In this document: in pieces, positions 47,488 through 55,362 of the stretch
Layout of the letters: every line of letters starts with the position of its first letter
Position numbering within the stretch: the first letter of the stretch is position 1
NCBI GenBank assembly: GCA_002706685.1
Contig: PALV01000006.1
Location: forward strand, 12,858 to 76,857
DNA length: 64,000 bases
Reading direction: 5' to 3'
Source: Gammaproteobacteria bacterium
Lineage (GTDB): Bacteria; Pseudomonadota; Gammaproteobacteria; Pseudomonadales; Pseudohongiellaceae
Notes under the pieces: generated by a model
The model's database searches: none
Told to the model about the DNA's origin: nothing
Seen by the model: the letters and a program-made list of their open reading frames with translations, nothing else
Position numbers and translations under genes: made by a program

Positions 47488-47613
47488 CTATGCTGCAATC
47501 CTCAACCCCGGTGCCACTGGCATACGCGCACGCGCTGCCGCACGCGCACGACGTGCCGCTGCTGCCAGGGCAACAGTTGCAGAGACGGGCATGAAACAGC
47601 TGAAAGAGGTCAT
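47488..47613 (-). CDS. Candidate leader peptide (41 codons, Ala/Arg-rich)
   Basis: ATG at 47613 to TAG at 47488, MTSFSCFMPVSATVAL followed by an Ala/Arg stretch with five Arg in 11 residues (AARRARAAARAR region), then MPVAPGLRIAA. There are about 15 Ala and 6 Arg in total. The ribosome site is weak. It lies between a TTGACA promoter and a strong terminator on the same strand as an ArgD-like aminotransferase. It could be a ribosome-stalling leader sensing Arg-tRNA supply, an independent small gene, or a non-coding small RNA whose frame is accidental. Only GC-rich, repetitive codons (CGT, GCG, GCA) support coding. Confidence 0.4.
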   Translation of the reverse strand: MTSFSCFMPVSATVALAAAARRARAAARARMPVAPGLRIAA

Positions 47614-47647
47614 TTGAACGTCTGATTTAGGTAAGTCCAGGCGCGGG

Positions 47648-47677
47648 ACTGTATTTGATCTGAAGCGAACTTGTCAA
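47648..47677 (-). promoter_or_regulatory. Sigma-70 promoter for the leader / aminotransferase
   Basis: Minus strand TTGACA (47677-47672), 18 bases, TACAGT (47653-47648). Transcription would begin near 47641, giving about 230 nt up to the terminator. Confidence 0.65.
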
Positions 47678-47791
47678 TAAATTCTATTTAAAACCAGTGG
47701 ACTGTGTGCAGACGCCTGTAGCCCTGTGTTAAGGAAAATAGTACATTAAACCTGACAACCTGTGTCGCAAACCTGCCAGGTGGCCTTTGTG

Positions 47792-49288
47792 ATGACACGA
47801 TTACCAGTCCGTAGACAACCGCGCTCGACCCGAAATAAAAGGGCCACGCACTCTTTCGCCTCGATAGCGTCAGCTATCGCGTTAAGCACACTCATACCCG
47901 TTGCCGCCCAAACTGTCGACCCTGCTGACACAGAGGCTCTTATTGCTCAGCTTAATGAGCAGCGAGAGGCACTTGCGACCATGCAGCAGGAACAGGGCAC
48001 GTTCGGCCAGAACAGCGATGATATGCTGGCTCTACTGCAATCTCTGACAGAGACCCTGCTGCTGGCGAGGGCGGAAGGTGAGGCGCTTGATGCTCTGGAT
48101 CAACAATTGCAGATTATCAAGGTACACGACGGACTCTATTCAGACGCGCAGATTCCGGTCCTGCTGCAGATAGTGGATGTGCTCGCTGGCCAGCGGCAAT
48201 GGGAGGAGGTTTCTGATCGCCTGGATTATATCCACTGGATGCTGCCGCGCGCCCCGGAGATGCCGCTGGAAACAAAGCTCACTGTTCTGCAGCAGACAGA
48301 TGAACGCCTGCGCTTTGCATTACTGCACGGCCCGCGCGAGCGCGAAGCTCGCTACCTGCTTCAACTTCGGGAACAGCGTGAACAGGCCCTCGAACTGGCC
48401 CTGGATGCCGGCAACACAGAACAGATAGACGCATTGCAATACGACCTGGCGCTTGCCGAGCTGTACATTGGACTGGCAATGGTCACAACCACAGACACCA
48501 GCCAGGCGCTGATTAACGAAGAACACGGCATTCCGTCGACGACGCCATTGCGGCCACTTCAACGCATAACATCCGTCAGTGACCTGGAAACAATGTACGG
48601 TTCGCGGACTACAACCGTCATTGAGCGCGCTCATCGATCCGCCATGACACGCCACTATCAGTTGATCGAAGAAATTGGTGAGCGACAGTCGGAGGAACCC
48701 GAAGTCCAGGCGATGCTGAAATTGTATCTTGGCGACTCGGTGTTACTGCGCCAGCAATACGAGTTACGCACCGGCACACTGATCAGCGATGCACGGGGCA
48801 GCAATAACATAGGTAACGCCGCCACCTATTATCGAGACGCCTGGGAGCTTTTCAAAGAGGCCGGGTACAGCGACTCAGAGCTAAATGCCTACTTTGCCTG
48901 CCCCGCTCTGTTGCCCCTGCAAACGCTGTCACTTGAATTGACGACCGGGAACAGTCACTGCGAAACCACCGGTGAAGATGCACTAATGACGATAAACAAC
49001 GTGGTCATGACAGAAGGCGCATTGCCTGCATTTGCCTACGAAGAGTTGCCACAGACCCAGCGTGAAATGACCACTGACGGCGTCAAAACCCTGTTGGAGT
49101 TTCGCATCGGCGTCAATGGACAGGCAGAGAATATCGACATTATCGATGCTACGCCGGACACGACTGGTGCCCGCATTCAGGGAAGGGATGCCTTGCGAAG
49201 CCTGCAATTCCGACCAGTCCTGATTGATGGCGAAGCGCAGCGCCGGCAAAATGTTCGACTGACCCTGATCAGCCTGAATCAGGATTGA
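47792..49288 (+). CDS. Secreted helical protein with TonB-C-like domain, unknown function
   Basis: 498 residues from the ATG at 47792, with AGGTGG upstream. A long Arg-rich N-terminus leads to a signal peptide hydrophobic core ASIASAIALSTLIPVAAQ. The middle (about 50-400) is Gln/Leu/Glu-rich and probably alpha-helical, perhaps TPR-like. The C-terminal 90 residues (FRIGVNGQAENIDIIDATP and ALRSLQFRPVLIDGE) resemble the TonB C-terminal fold, with no TonB transmembrane anchor, ExbB or ExbD nearby. Cys pairs at CPALLP and HCET suggest a disulfide. It is a single-gene transcript with its own terminator; function unknown. Confidence 0.75.
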   Translation: MTRLPVRRQPRSTRNKRATHSFASIASAIALSTLIPVAAQTVDPADTEALIAQLNEQREALATMQQEQGTFGQNSDDMLALLQSLTETLLLARAEGEALDALDQQLQIIKVHDGLYSDAQIPVLLQIVDVLAGQRQWEEVSDRLDYIHWMLPRAPEMPLETKLTVLQQTDERLRFALLHGPREREARYLLQLREQREQALELALDAGNTEQIDALQYDLALAELYIGLAMVTTTDTSQALINEEHGIPSTTPLRPLQRITSVSDLETMYGSRTTTVIERAHRSAMTRHYQLIEEIGERQSEEPEVQAMLKLYLGDSVLLRQQYELRTGTLISDARGSNNIGNAATYYRDAWELFKEAGYSDSELNAYFACPALLPLQTLSLELTTGNSHCETTGEDALMTINNVVMTEGALPAFAYEELPQTQREMTTDGVKTLLEFRIGVNGQAENIDIIDATPDTTGARIQGRDALRSLQFRPVLIDGEAQRRQNVRLTLISLNQD

Positions 49289-49299
49289 TCAGACACAGA

Positions 49300-49330
49300 A
49301 CCCGGCCTTGAGCCTGGCCGGGTCTTCTGC
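49300..49330 (+). terminator. Terminator after the TonB-C-like gene
   Basis: ACCCGGCC, 8-base loop, GGCCGGGT followed by CTTCTGCTTT. It is the 8-base GC-rich stem between two convergent genes; the T run is broken, so efficiency is moderate. Confidence 0.7.
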
Positions 49331-49332
49331 TT

Positions 49333-50520
49333 TCAGCGCTGTCGCTGTGCGGGAACAACACCGCTTGACTGCAGCTCATCAATCTCTGAATCCGAGTAGC
49401 CAATTGCGGCCAACAGCTGACGACTGTGCTGACTGAAGACAGGCGGCAATTCGCGAACAGAACCAGGGGTCCGCGAAAATTTGATCGGTATTCCCGTCAT
49501 TTTATACCAGTCATTATCGATAAACATCTGGCGATGGCGCGTGTGCGCATGCTCAACCACCTGCGCGGTGTTGTATATCGGTCCTGCCGGCAAGCCCAGG
49601 CTCAGAAGCTTTTCAGCCAAAGCCGCACCATCGATTCGCATCAGACGCGACTCGAGTTCGACCTTGAGTGCTTCGCGGTGCTCACAGCGACTGGCATTAC
49701 TGGTGAATCTGCCATCATCCAGCAATTCGCGCGCCTCCAGGGCGGTGCAAAGTTTGTCGAAGGCGCGGTTGTTGCCTGCGCCGATAAAAATATCGACTGT
49801 GCGCGTGCGGAAGGTTTCATAGGGACTGATGTTGGGGTGTGCATTACCGGTAGGCTCAGGTACTTTGCCTGACATGGCGTAATTGACAACATGAGGGTGC
49901 ATCAGCGACACAGCACAATCATACAGCGTCATATCAATATACTGGCCATGACCGGATCGCTGACGCTCGATGACAGCCATGAGTATGGCAACCGCAGCGT
50001 ACAAGCCGGTCCCCATATCAACCATGGCGACGCCCAGTCTTGTCGGGTCACCACCTTTGGTACCATTGACACTGAACCAGCCAGCCATCGCCTGCACAAT
50101 AGCGTCGTAGCCTGGATATCCACCTAATGGACCATCCGCACCAAAGCCGCTTATGCGGCAGTGAACAAGACGGGGAAAGCGTTTACTGAGGGTCTCATGG
50201 TAGCCAAGACCCCAACGCTCCATTGATCCCGGTTTATAGTTTTCTATCAGGACATCCGCGTCGGCCAGCAGTTCGAGTAACAGCTGCTGCCCGCGCTCGC
50301 TGGACAGATCCAGCGCCATGGCGCGCTTGTTGCGATTGACACCGATAAAGTAGGCAGCGTCCTCACCATGGAAGGGAGGCCCCCAGTCACGTACTTCATC
50401 GCCCTGCGGAGGTTCAATTTTGATGACCTCAGCGCCGTGATCGGCCAATACCTGTGTGCAGTAAGGCCCGCCCAGAACACGTGTCAGGTCGATTATCTTG
50501 ATGCCATCCAGGGTGCCCAT
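49333..50520 (-). CDS. CaiB/BaiF-family CoA-transferase (class III)
   Basis: 395 residues. IIDLTRVLGGPYCTQVLADHGAEVIKIE at the start, the Asp-bearing GYDAIVQAMAGW (about 130-141) and a central TFRTRTVDIFIGAGN region mark the class III CoA-transferase fold. It starts immediately after the ubiC stop codon (no bases between), so translation is coupled to ubiC. Substrate unknown. It is the second such gene in the window; the first at 34.3 kb is clearly different. Whether it relates to the acyl-CoA cluster at 42-47 kb is inference. Confidence 0.92.
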   Translation of the reverse strand: MGTLDGIKIIDLTRVLGGPYCTQVLADHGAEVIKIEPPQGDEVRDWGPPFHGEDAAYFIGVNRNKRAMALDLSSERGQQLLLELLADADVLIENYKPGSMERWGLGYHETLSKRFPRLVHCRISGFGADGPLGGYPGYDAIVQAMAGWFSVNGTKGGDPTRLGVAMVDMGTGLYAAVAILMAVIERQRSGHGQYIDMTLYDCAVSLMHPHVVNYAMSGKVPEPTGNAHPNISPYETFRTRTVDIFIGAGNNRAFDKLCTALEARELLDDGRFTSNASRCEHREALKVELESRLMRIDGAALAEKLLSLGLPAGPIYNTAQVVEHAHTRHRQMFIDNDWYKMTGIPIKFSRTPGSVRELPPVFSQHSRQLLAAIGYSDSEIDELQSSGVVPAQRQR

Positions 50521-51066
50521 TTACTGAATCTCCATGTTGACAAGATGATAACGCATTTCCGGCAGAAAGAACTCAGCGACCAGTAACGGGCGCTGCTGCA
50601 GGGAAAACAGGGATCGACGTCCCCAACAGTCATTGGATCGCGTAATTTCTGGTGGCTGTCGCGACAGACCGGGCTGTTCAAAAAGAAATCCACCCAGTGG
50701 TTTATCCCGAAGACGTGACAGCTGTCGCAGATGACCGCGCATGCTGTTATAGGGAATCAATGAATGAGCGGCAACCCAGGGTTTGCCATAGAGGCATAGC
50801 TCGACGTGTCGGCTCCAGAGCCAATGCCCTGGCCTGTGACTGCCCAGCAACTGCATTTGATGGCTGCTGCCTCGTATCCAGCCCTCCGCAAGCACCCTGA
50901 CCTGAAAGGTGTCATCAGATACAGCTTGAAGACGGCGTGTCAGTGAGCCTGATTCAAGCAACCAGTCACGCCAGAAGGCATCGGGCCCGGGCAGGCATTG
51001 CTGGATTGGCCGCCAGGCCTGATTGAGGTCGGCCCTGAAGGGCCTGTGCTTTAGAATATCCTGCAC
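50521..51066 (-). CDS. ubiC: Chorismate lyase UbiC
   Basis: Makes 4-hydroxybenzoate and pyruvate from chorismate for ubiquinone. 181 residues. SGSLTRRL, RHVELCLYGKPWVAAHSLIP (substrate pocket), and RRSLF with LLVAEFFLPE (the C-terminal Glu) fit the family. In many gammaproteobacteria ubiC is followed by ubiA; here a CoA-transferase starts at the stop codon instead. ubiA is not in the window. The position near phoB-phoR resembles pseudomonads, where ubiC-ubiA neighbour phoB. Confidence 0.92.
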   Translation of the reverse strand: MQDILKHRPFRADLNQAWRPIQQCLPGPDAFWRDWLLESGSLTRRLQAVSDDTFQVRVLAEGWIRGSSHQMQLLGSHRPGHWLWSRHVELCLYGKPWVAAHSLIPYNSMRGHLRQLSRLRDKPLGGFLFEQPGLSRQPPEITRSNDCWGRRSLFSLQQRPLLVAEFFLPEMRYHLVNMEIQ

Positions 51067-51084
51067 GGCATCTGCTCAGCTAAA

Positions 51085-51122
51085 GCAAAACTCCCTGCCA
51101 CCGTCGACGGTAGCAGGGAGTT
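51085..51122 (-). terminator. Terminator after the OmpA-family gene
   Basis: AACTCCCTGC, a central ACCGTCGACGGT palindrome, and GCAGGGAGTT, then TTTGCTTT on the minus strand. The outer stem is 10 bases. It lies between the OmpA-family gene and ubiC. Confidence 0.8.
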
Positions 51123-51149
51123 CGCTGTCATATCATGATTGCCTGACTA

Positions 51150-52187
51150 TCAGTTGCGCAATTGCGGACGCTGAACTGTTGTCGACATTACGCTCTCAAC
51201 ACGACGGTTTTCTGCACGGCCAGCTGAGGTGTCATTGGTCGCGACAGGCTGGGATTCGCCGTAGCCACGAGCCGAGATACGCGCAGGATTGACGTTAAAC
51301 CGTTCGATCAGCACGTCACGCACTGCATTTGCGCGACGCTCAGACAGTCCCAGGTTATATTCGTCAGTACCAACGCTGTCAGTATGACCACCAAGCTCTG
51401 CCATCACATCATCGTGCTCGCTCAGGAAATCTGCTACCTGGCGAATGTCGTCGAAGTATTCAGGCTTGACGACTGCCATGTCAAAGTCGAACTGGACATC
51501 AAGCGTGATTCGCGCCACTTCTTCCAGCATGATCGGACAGCCACGGTCATCCACAGCGTAGTTGCGTGGGGTGTTCGGGCAGTCATCACGGCTGTCTGGA
51601 ACGCCATCACCGTCAGAGTCGCGTTCAACCGGTGCCGGGGTAGGCTCTACTGTGGCCGGCGCAGGGGCCGCACCCAGATGGAAGACCAGACCTGTGTCGA
51701 TACCGAAATCGTAAGTCTTGTCGTCAAAACCGTAGAAAGTGCGGGCTGCAGCTCTCCACTCGACGCGATCGCTGAAGCGGTACTTTACACCAGCGCCAAG
51801 ATTTGCCGTTGTGTCGTGGTTGGTGTCGAACTTGGTATCACCAAGGCCAGCTACGAAGAACGGAGAGAAATCACCGATTTCATTGCTGACATTATAAAGG
51901 ACGTCCAGTCGCAGGGCGCGCAGACGATCACGGCCGGCAAGAGTGTTCATGTTGATACGGGAGTATGTCAGCTCGGTTGACACATGCTCTGACAGACCAT
52001 AACCGGCACCCAGTGAGTATCCAGTTTCGTGATCCGATTGACGCGTGCTGTCGAAGTCCATCCACTGAACGCCAGGCACGATGTAGAATCGACCCTCATC
52101 TGCAGCAGCAGACTGAACACCGAGCGCAAGCAGCCCTGACGCCATCGCGGCTGCCAGACCAATTGCTCGTAGTGGTTTTGTAATCAT
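51150..52187 (-). CDS. OmpA-family outer-membrane protein with thrombospondin-3 repeat
   Basis: 345 residues from the ATG at 52187, with GAGGAGAAG upstream. The signal peptide ends at AAA-DEG (about 32). An eight-strand beta barrel (about 33-185, GYSLGAGYGLSEHVSTELTYS) is followed by a Pro-rich linker (PAPATVEPTPAPVE), a Ca-binding type 3 repeat (DSDGDGVPDSRDDCPNTP) and a peptidoglycan-binding OmpA domain with GHTDSVGTDEYNLGLSERRA carrying the Asp and Arg contacts. It tethers the outer membrane to the wall. An inverted repeat and a hairpin precede it (see sites at 52230 and 52283). Confidence 0.93.
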   Translation of the reverse strand: MITKPLRAIGLAAAMASGLLALGVQSAAADEGRFYIVPGVQWMDFDSTRQSDHETGYSLGAGYGLSEHVSTELTYSRINMNTLAGRDRLRALRLDVLYNVSNEIGDFSPFFVAGLGDTKFDTNHDTTANLGAGVKYRFSDRVEWRAAARTFYGFDDKTYDFGIDTGLVFHLGAAPAPATVEPTPAPVERDSDGDGVPDSRDDCPNTPRNYAVDDRGCPIMLEEVARITLDVQFDFDMAVVKPEYFDDIRQVADFLSEHDDVMAELGGHTDSVGTDEYNLGLSERRANAVRDVLIERFNVNPARISARGYGESQPVATNDTSAGRAENRRVESVMSTTVQRPQLRN

Positions 52188-52229
52188 GACTTCTCCTCTG
52201 CCCCCCGGGCACTTCGTACGTAAAATGGT

Positions 52230-52251
52230 GGATCTGCATCGGTGCAAATCC
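52230..52251 (-). repeat. Hairpin at the 5' end of the OmpA-family mRNA
   Basis: GGAT-x-TGCA pairs with TGCA-x-ATCC around a 4-base loop. The predicted transcript starts near 52253, so the hairpin would begin within a few bases of the 5' end. E. coli ompA mRNA is stabilised by similar 5' hairpins. Confidence 0.5.
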
Positions 52252-52259
52252 GGACCGGC

Positions 52260-52298
52260 ATTATATATCAGCAGAATATCTAATACACATCTGTGTAT
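52260..52298 (-). promoter_or_regulatory. OmpA-family promoter -10 and operator-like inverted repeat
   Basis: Minus strand TATAAT at 52265-52260 is a consensus -10. The perfect repeat ATACACA-TC-TGTGTAT at 52283-52298 is centred about 37 bases upstream of the predicted start, over the -35 position, where no good -35 hexamer exists. That suggests an activator or repressor site. Confidence 0.5.
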
Positions 52299-52366
52299 CG
52301 TTTTTACGCTTCAACTCACAAATAATCTTTGTTTTACCAGCGTGTTGGCGCATATTTTCCACCACC

Positions 52367-52401
52367 GAGTCATAAAATTGTAATATTTCAATGCCTACAA
52401 T
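52367..52401 (+). promoter_or_regulatory. Pho box and -10 for phoB
   Basis: GAGTCATAAAATTGTAAT (52367-52384) matches the Pho box in 14 of 18 positions. TACAAT (52396-52401) follows after 11 bases. It implies PhoB autoactivation. Transcription would start near 52408, so the phoB start at 52436 is favoured over an earlier ATG at 52391. Confidence 0.7.
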
Positions 52402-52435
52402 GCGGGCATTACAAATAGATTGCAGGACGATTCAG

Positions 52436-53149
52436 ATGACGACCGAGCCCACCATTCTTATAGTTGACGATGAAGCCGCCATACGCGACATGATCGGCGT
52501 TGCTCTGGACACGGCCGGCTTTAACAGCATGGAGGCTGAAAGCGCGCTGGAAGCCCACGTCAACATTGTGGATAAACGCCCTGACCTGGTGCTGCTCGAC
52601 TGGATGCTGCCCGGTGGCAGCGGCATCGAGCTGGCCCGCCGACTGAAGCGCGAGGAACTTACGGCTGACATTCCAATCATCATGCTGACAGCCAAGACCA
52701 GTGAGGACAACAAAGTCCAGGGACTTGACGTAGGTGTTGATGACTACGTTACCAAACCCTTCTCGCCGCGCGAGCTGATCGCCCGCATCAAAGCGGTGCT
52801 GCGCCGCAGCACCGGCAATCTGCGTGACAAGCCGATTCGCGTTTTTGACCTCGAACTCGATCCAGCCAGTCATCGTGTCACCATCGAAGAAAAAGCAGTA
52901 GACATGGGGCCCACTGAATATCGATTGCTGAACTTCTTCATGACACACCCCGAAAAAGTGTTTTCCCGCGACCATATTCAGGACCAGGTCTGGGGCGCCA
53001 ATGTGTACCTCGAAGAACGTACCGTTGACGTCCATATCGGTCGCCTTCGCAAAGCGCTGACGTCGGCTTCGAACCCCGGTATCAACTACGCTGGTCTTAT
53101 CCAGACCGTGCGCGGCGCCGGCTATCGCTTCTCGACAAAACCCGAATAA
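52436..53149 (+). CDS. phoB: Phosphate response regulator PhoB
   Basis: 237 residues; activates the Pho regulon when phosphorylated by PhoR. Receiver domain with Asp11-Asp12, phosphoacceptor Asp55 (LVLLDWMLP), Thr85 and Lys107. The OmpR-type DNA-binding domain (about 135-232) has MGPTEYRLLNFFMTHPEKVFSRD, EERTVDVHIGRLRKAL and the wing GAGYRFS. The ATG at 52436 has AGGA upstream and fits the predicted transcription start; an earlier ATG would lie upstream of it. phoR follows after 46 bases. Its targets in this window appear to be pstS, pstC, phoB, phoU and ppk. Confidence 0.97.
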   Translation: MTTEPTILIVDDEAAIRDMIGVALDTAGFNSMEAESALEAHVNIVDKRPDLVLLDWMLPGGSGIELARRLKREELTADIPIIMLTAKTSEDNKVQGLDVGVDDYVTKPFSPRELIARIKAVLRRSTGNLRDKPIRVFDLELDPASHRVTIEEKAVDMGPTEYRLLNFFMTHPEKVFSRDHIQDQVWGANVYLEERTVDVHIGRLRKALTSASNPGINYAGLIQTVRGAGYRFSTKPE

Positions 53150-53195
53150 GCGCCTACGCTTTACAGTCATTTAAAACAATCACTGGATGTAACGT

Positions 53196-54530
53196 TTGTT
53201 CTCCGACTGGTATTCCGCACTTCGTCGACTTTTGTTGATTTTTTCGGCATTGCTGCTGGCTGGCTGGCTGATTGGCCAACCAGCACTGGTGGTGCTGATC
53301 GGCACACTGATTTACCTCGTTTATCACCTGCTGCAACTGCGTCGACTTTACAACTGGCTTAAGAGCAATGAAGGCGCACAACCCTCACCACCCCCTGAGG
53401 GCCGAGGTATCTGGGGTTATGTCTTTGACGCCATGTACCTGCTGCAGCGACGTGAGCGCGAAGCCCTGCTGGAACAAAAGAGCATTATCGACAAAGCCCA
53501 GGAGTCGACATCAGCGCTGGAAATGGCAGTAATCATGATCAGCGGCAAAGGGTCTCTGGTCTGGTGGAACCCCGCTGCCAACCGACTGCTGGGCCTGCAA
53601 AGCCCCAAGGATCGTCACCAGCCGGTAACCAACCTGATTCGCGAGCCGCAGTTCATCGAGTATTTCAATCGTGGACTCTACAAGAACCCCCTCAAGCTGA
53701 ACTCCCCGGTGAAACCCTCTGTCATGCTGGAATTCCAGATCACCAGTTTTGGCGAAGGTGAACGACTAATGCTGGTTCGGGATATTTCCCAACTGCATCG
53801 ACTGGAGATGATGCGCAAGGATTTTGTGGGTAATGTGTCGCACGAACTGCGTACCCCCATCACGGTCATTACCGGTTATCTGGAAACCATGCTGGACGAC
53901 AGAGACAATCTGCCAAAACGCTGGGTACGCCCAATTGAACAGATGGCGCAACAGTCACACCGGATGGAAAACATAATCCGTGACCTGCTGACCCTTTCGC
54001 AGCTGGAGACGCGTTCGGCGTCCAAGCAACAGAGCGCCATCAACCTGCTGTCGCTGCTGCGTGATATAAAACAGGACGCCGAGCAGGTGTTTGCCGAGAA
54101 AGGCCAGACCTTCTCGCTGAGCTGTGATGATGAACACTACCTGCGCGGAAATCTGAACGAACTGTACAGCGCCGTGTCCAACCTGGTGCTTAATGCCGCC
54201 AAATATACTCAGCCGGGCGGACAGATCAGTCTGACAGTCGGCATTGGAGAACGGGGGCTGGATGTCAGCGTTGCTGACGACGGTCCGGGGATCGCACCGC
54301 ATCATATTCCCAGGCTGACTGAGCGCTTCTATCGCGTCGACGAAAGCCGTTCAACTGATACGGGTGGAACAGGCCTCGGCCTGGCCATCGTTAAACACGT
54401 CCTGGCACGCCACGATGCTACGCTGGAGATCAAAAGCCAGGTTGGAAAAGGCAGCCAGTTCATCTGTCACTTCCCCATCGAACGCCTGAGCAGTGGCAGC
54501 GAGCAAACCCCCGAGAAACTTCAGGGTTGA
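53196..54530 (+). CDS. phoR: Phosphate sensor histidine kinase PhoR
   Basis: 444 residues. The start codon is TTG (53196) with GGA 8 bases upstream. Two adjacent membrane segments (about 10-45) with almost no periplasmic loop, a charged linker, a PAS domain (about 100-195), HisKA with His216 in NVSHELRTPITVITGYLE, and the ATPase motifs (NLVLNAAKYT, DDGPGI, GTGLGLAI). As in other PhoR proteins it senses Pst activity through PhoU, not phosphate directly. It lies 46 bases after phoB and is convergent with phoU. Confidence 0.96.
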   Translation: MFSDWYSALRRLLLIFSALLLAGWLIGQPALVVLIGTLIYLVYHLLQLRRLYNWLKSNEGAQPSPPPEGRGIWGYVFDAMYLLQRREREALLEQKSIIDKAQESTSALEMAVIMISGKGSLVWWNPAANRLLGLQSPKDRHQPVTNLIREPQFIEYFNRGLYKNPLKLNSPVKPSVMLEFQITSFGEGERLMLVRDISQLHRLEMMRKDFVGNVSHELRTPITVITGYLETMLDDRDNLPKRWVRPIEQMAQQSHRMENIIRDLLTLSQLETRSASKQQSAINLLSLLRDIKQDAEQVFAEKGQTFSLSCDDEHYLRGNLNELYSAVSNLVLNAAKYTQPGGQISLTVGIGERGLDVSVADDGPGIAPHHIPRLTERFYRVDESRSTDTGGTGLGLAIVKHVLARHDATLEIKSQVGKGSQFICHFPIERLSSGSEQTPEKLQG

Positions 54531-54572
54531 ATCGGATTTCAGGATGGGCGGGAGAACCGGAGTGCAGGCAAA

Positions 54573-55298
54573 TCAGAGCTCTGACTTGACCTGCTCTTCC
54601 ATACCGGTGAGGCCGGCGTGACGTACGTCGGTACCCATGACCATGTACACCACGTGCTCGGCAATGTTCTTGGCGTGATCGCCGGCACGTTCCAGTGAAC
54701 GTAATGCCCAAATGATATTCAGCACACGAGTGATACTACGTGGGTCTTCGATCATGTAGGTGATCATTTCGCGCATGGCGCTGCCGTATTCCATGTCAAC
54801 ATTGACGTCTTCCTTGGCCACCGCCAGCGCCGCCTCGGCGTCATAGCGCGCGAAGGCGTCAAGTGCCATATTGACCATGTGGCGGACACGTTCGCCAATA
54901 TGACGGATTTCGACGTAACCTTTTGAGGATTCATCCTGTGAGGCCAGTTCCATCGCCAGCCTGGCAATTTTAGCCGCCTCGTCGCCAATTCTTTCAAGGT
55001 CGTTAACCGCCTTGATAATACCCATGACAAGTCGCAGGTCGCTGGCTGCAGGCTGTCGACGTGCCAGAATACGATTGCAGGCTTCGTCGATGGTCAACTC
55101 CATCTCATTGACAACGTCATCGGTCTCACGCACCGTATGACCCAGGTCGCTGTCGGCGGTAATCAGGGCAACCAGGGCATCGGCCAATTGCTTCTCCACC
55201 AGGCCACCCATCTCAAGCATGCTGCTCTTGATTTCTTCCAGCTCGATATTGAATTGTTGGGAAATATGGTGGCTGTGAACGCCGGCATCGGTTTTCAT
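54573..55298 (-). CDS. phoU: Phosphate signalling protein PhoU
   Basis: 241 residues, two three-helix bundles. Links PstSCAB transport state to PhoR and represses the Pho regulon when phosphate is plentiful. ELEEIKSSMLEMGGLVEKQ, NDLERIGDEAAKIARLA and SLERAGDHAKNIAEHVVYM give the paired metal-contact signatures. The start at 55298 is preferred over 55322 because the predicted transcript begins near 55319, leaving no room for the longer form. phoU is usually next to pstB; here it is near phoBR, about 54 kb from pstB. Confidence 0.95.
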   Translation of the reverse strand: MKTDAGVHSHHISQQFNIELEEIKSSMLEMGGLVEKQLADALVALITADSDLGHTVRETDDVVNEMELTIDEACNRILARRQPAASDLRLVMGIIKAVNDLERIGDEAAKIARLAMELASQDESSKGYVEIRHIGERVRHMVNMALDAFARYDAEAALAVAKEDVNVDMEYGSAMREMITYMIEDPRSITRVLNIIWALRSLERAGDHAKNIAEHVVYMVMGTDVRHAGLTGMEEQVKSEL

Positions 55299-55325
55299 GA
55301 TAGGGATCCTTGCAGTTTGCACCGC

Positions 55326-55359
55326 ACTATAACGCTGAAATATGACACTTATGTGACAA
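55326..55359 (-). promoter_or_regulatory. Pho box and -10 for phoU
   Basis: Minus strand TTGTCACATAAGTGTCAT (55359-55342) is a strong Pho box. TATAGT (55331-55326) begins 10 bases after it. The transcript would start about 21 bases before the phoU ATG. Confidence 0.82.
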
Positions 55360-55362
55360 CGA

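Larger units (their letters stand above)
47355..47791. other. 437-base intergenic region with attenuator-like organisation
   Basis: The only stretch over 300 bases here without a conventional gene. Reading leftward it has a promoter (47677-47648), a 41-codon frame (47613-47488), a 16-base-stem terminator (47448-47410) and 56 bases before the aminotransferase start. To the right, 47692-47791 is AT-rich and serves the divergent rightward gene at 47792. I found no tRNA, IS end or repeat in it. Confidence 0.7.

Noticed and set aside
52409..53170. 253-codon frame opposite phoB
   Set aside because: It fully overlaps phoB, whose domains and motifs are complete.
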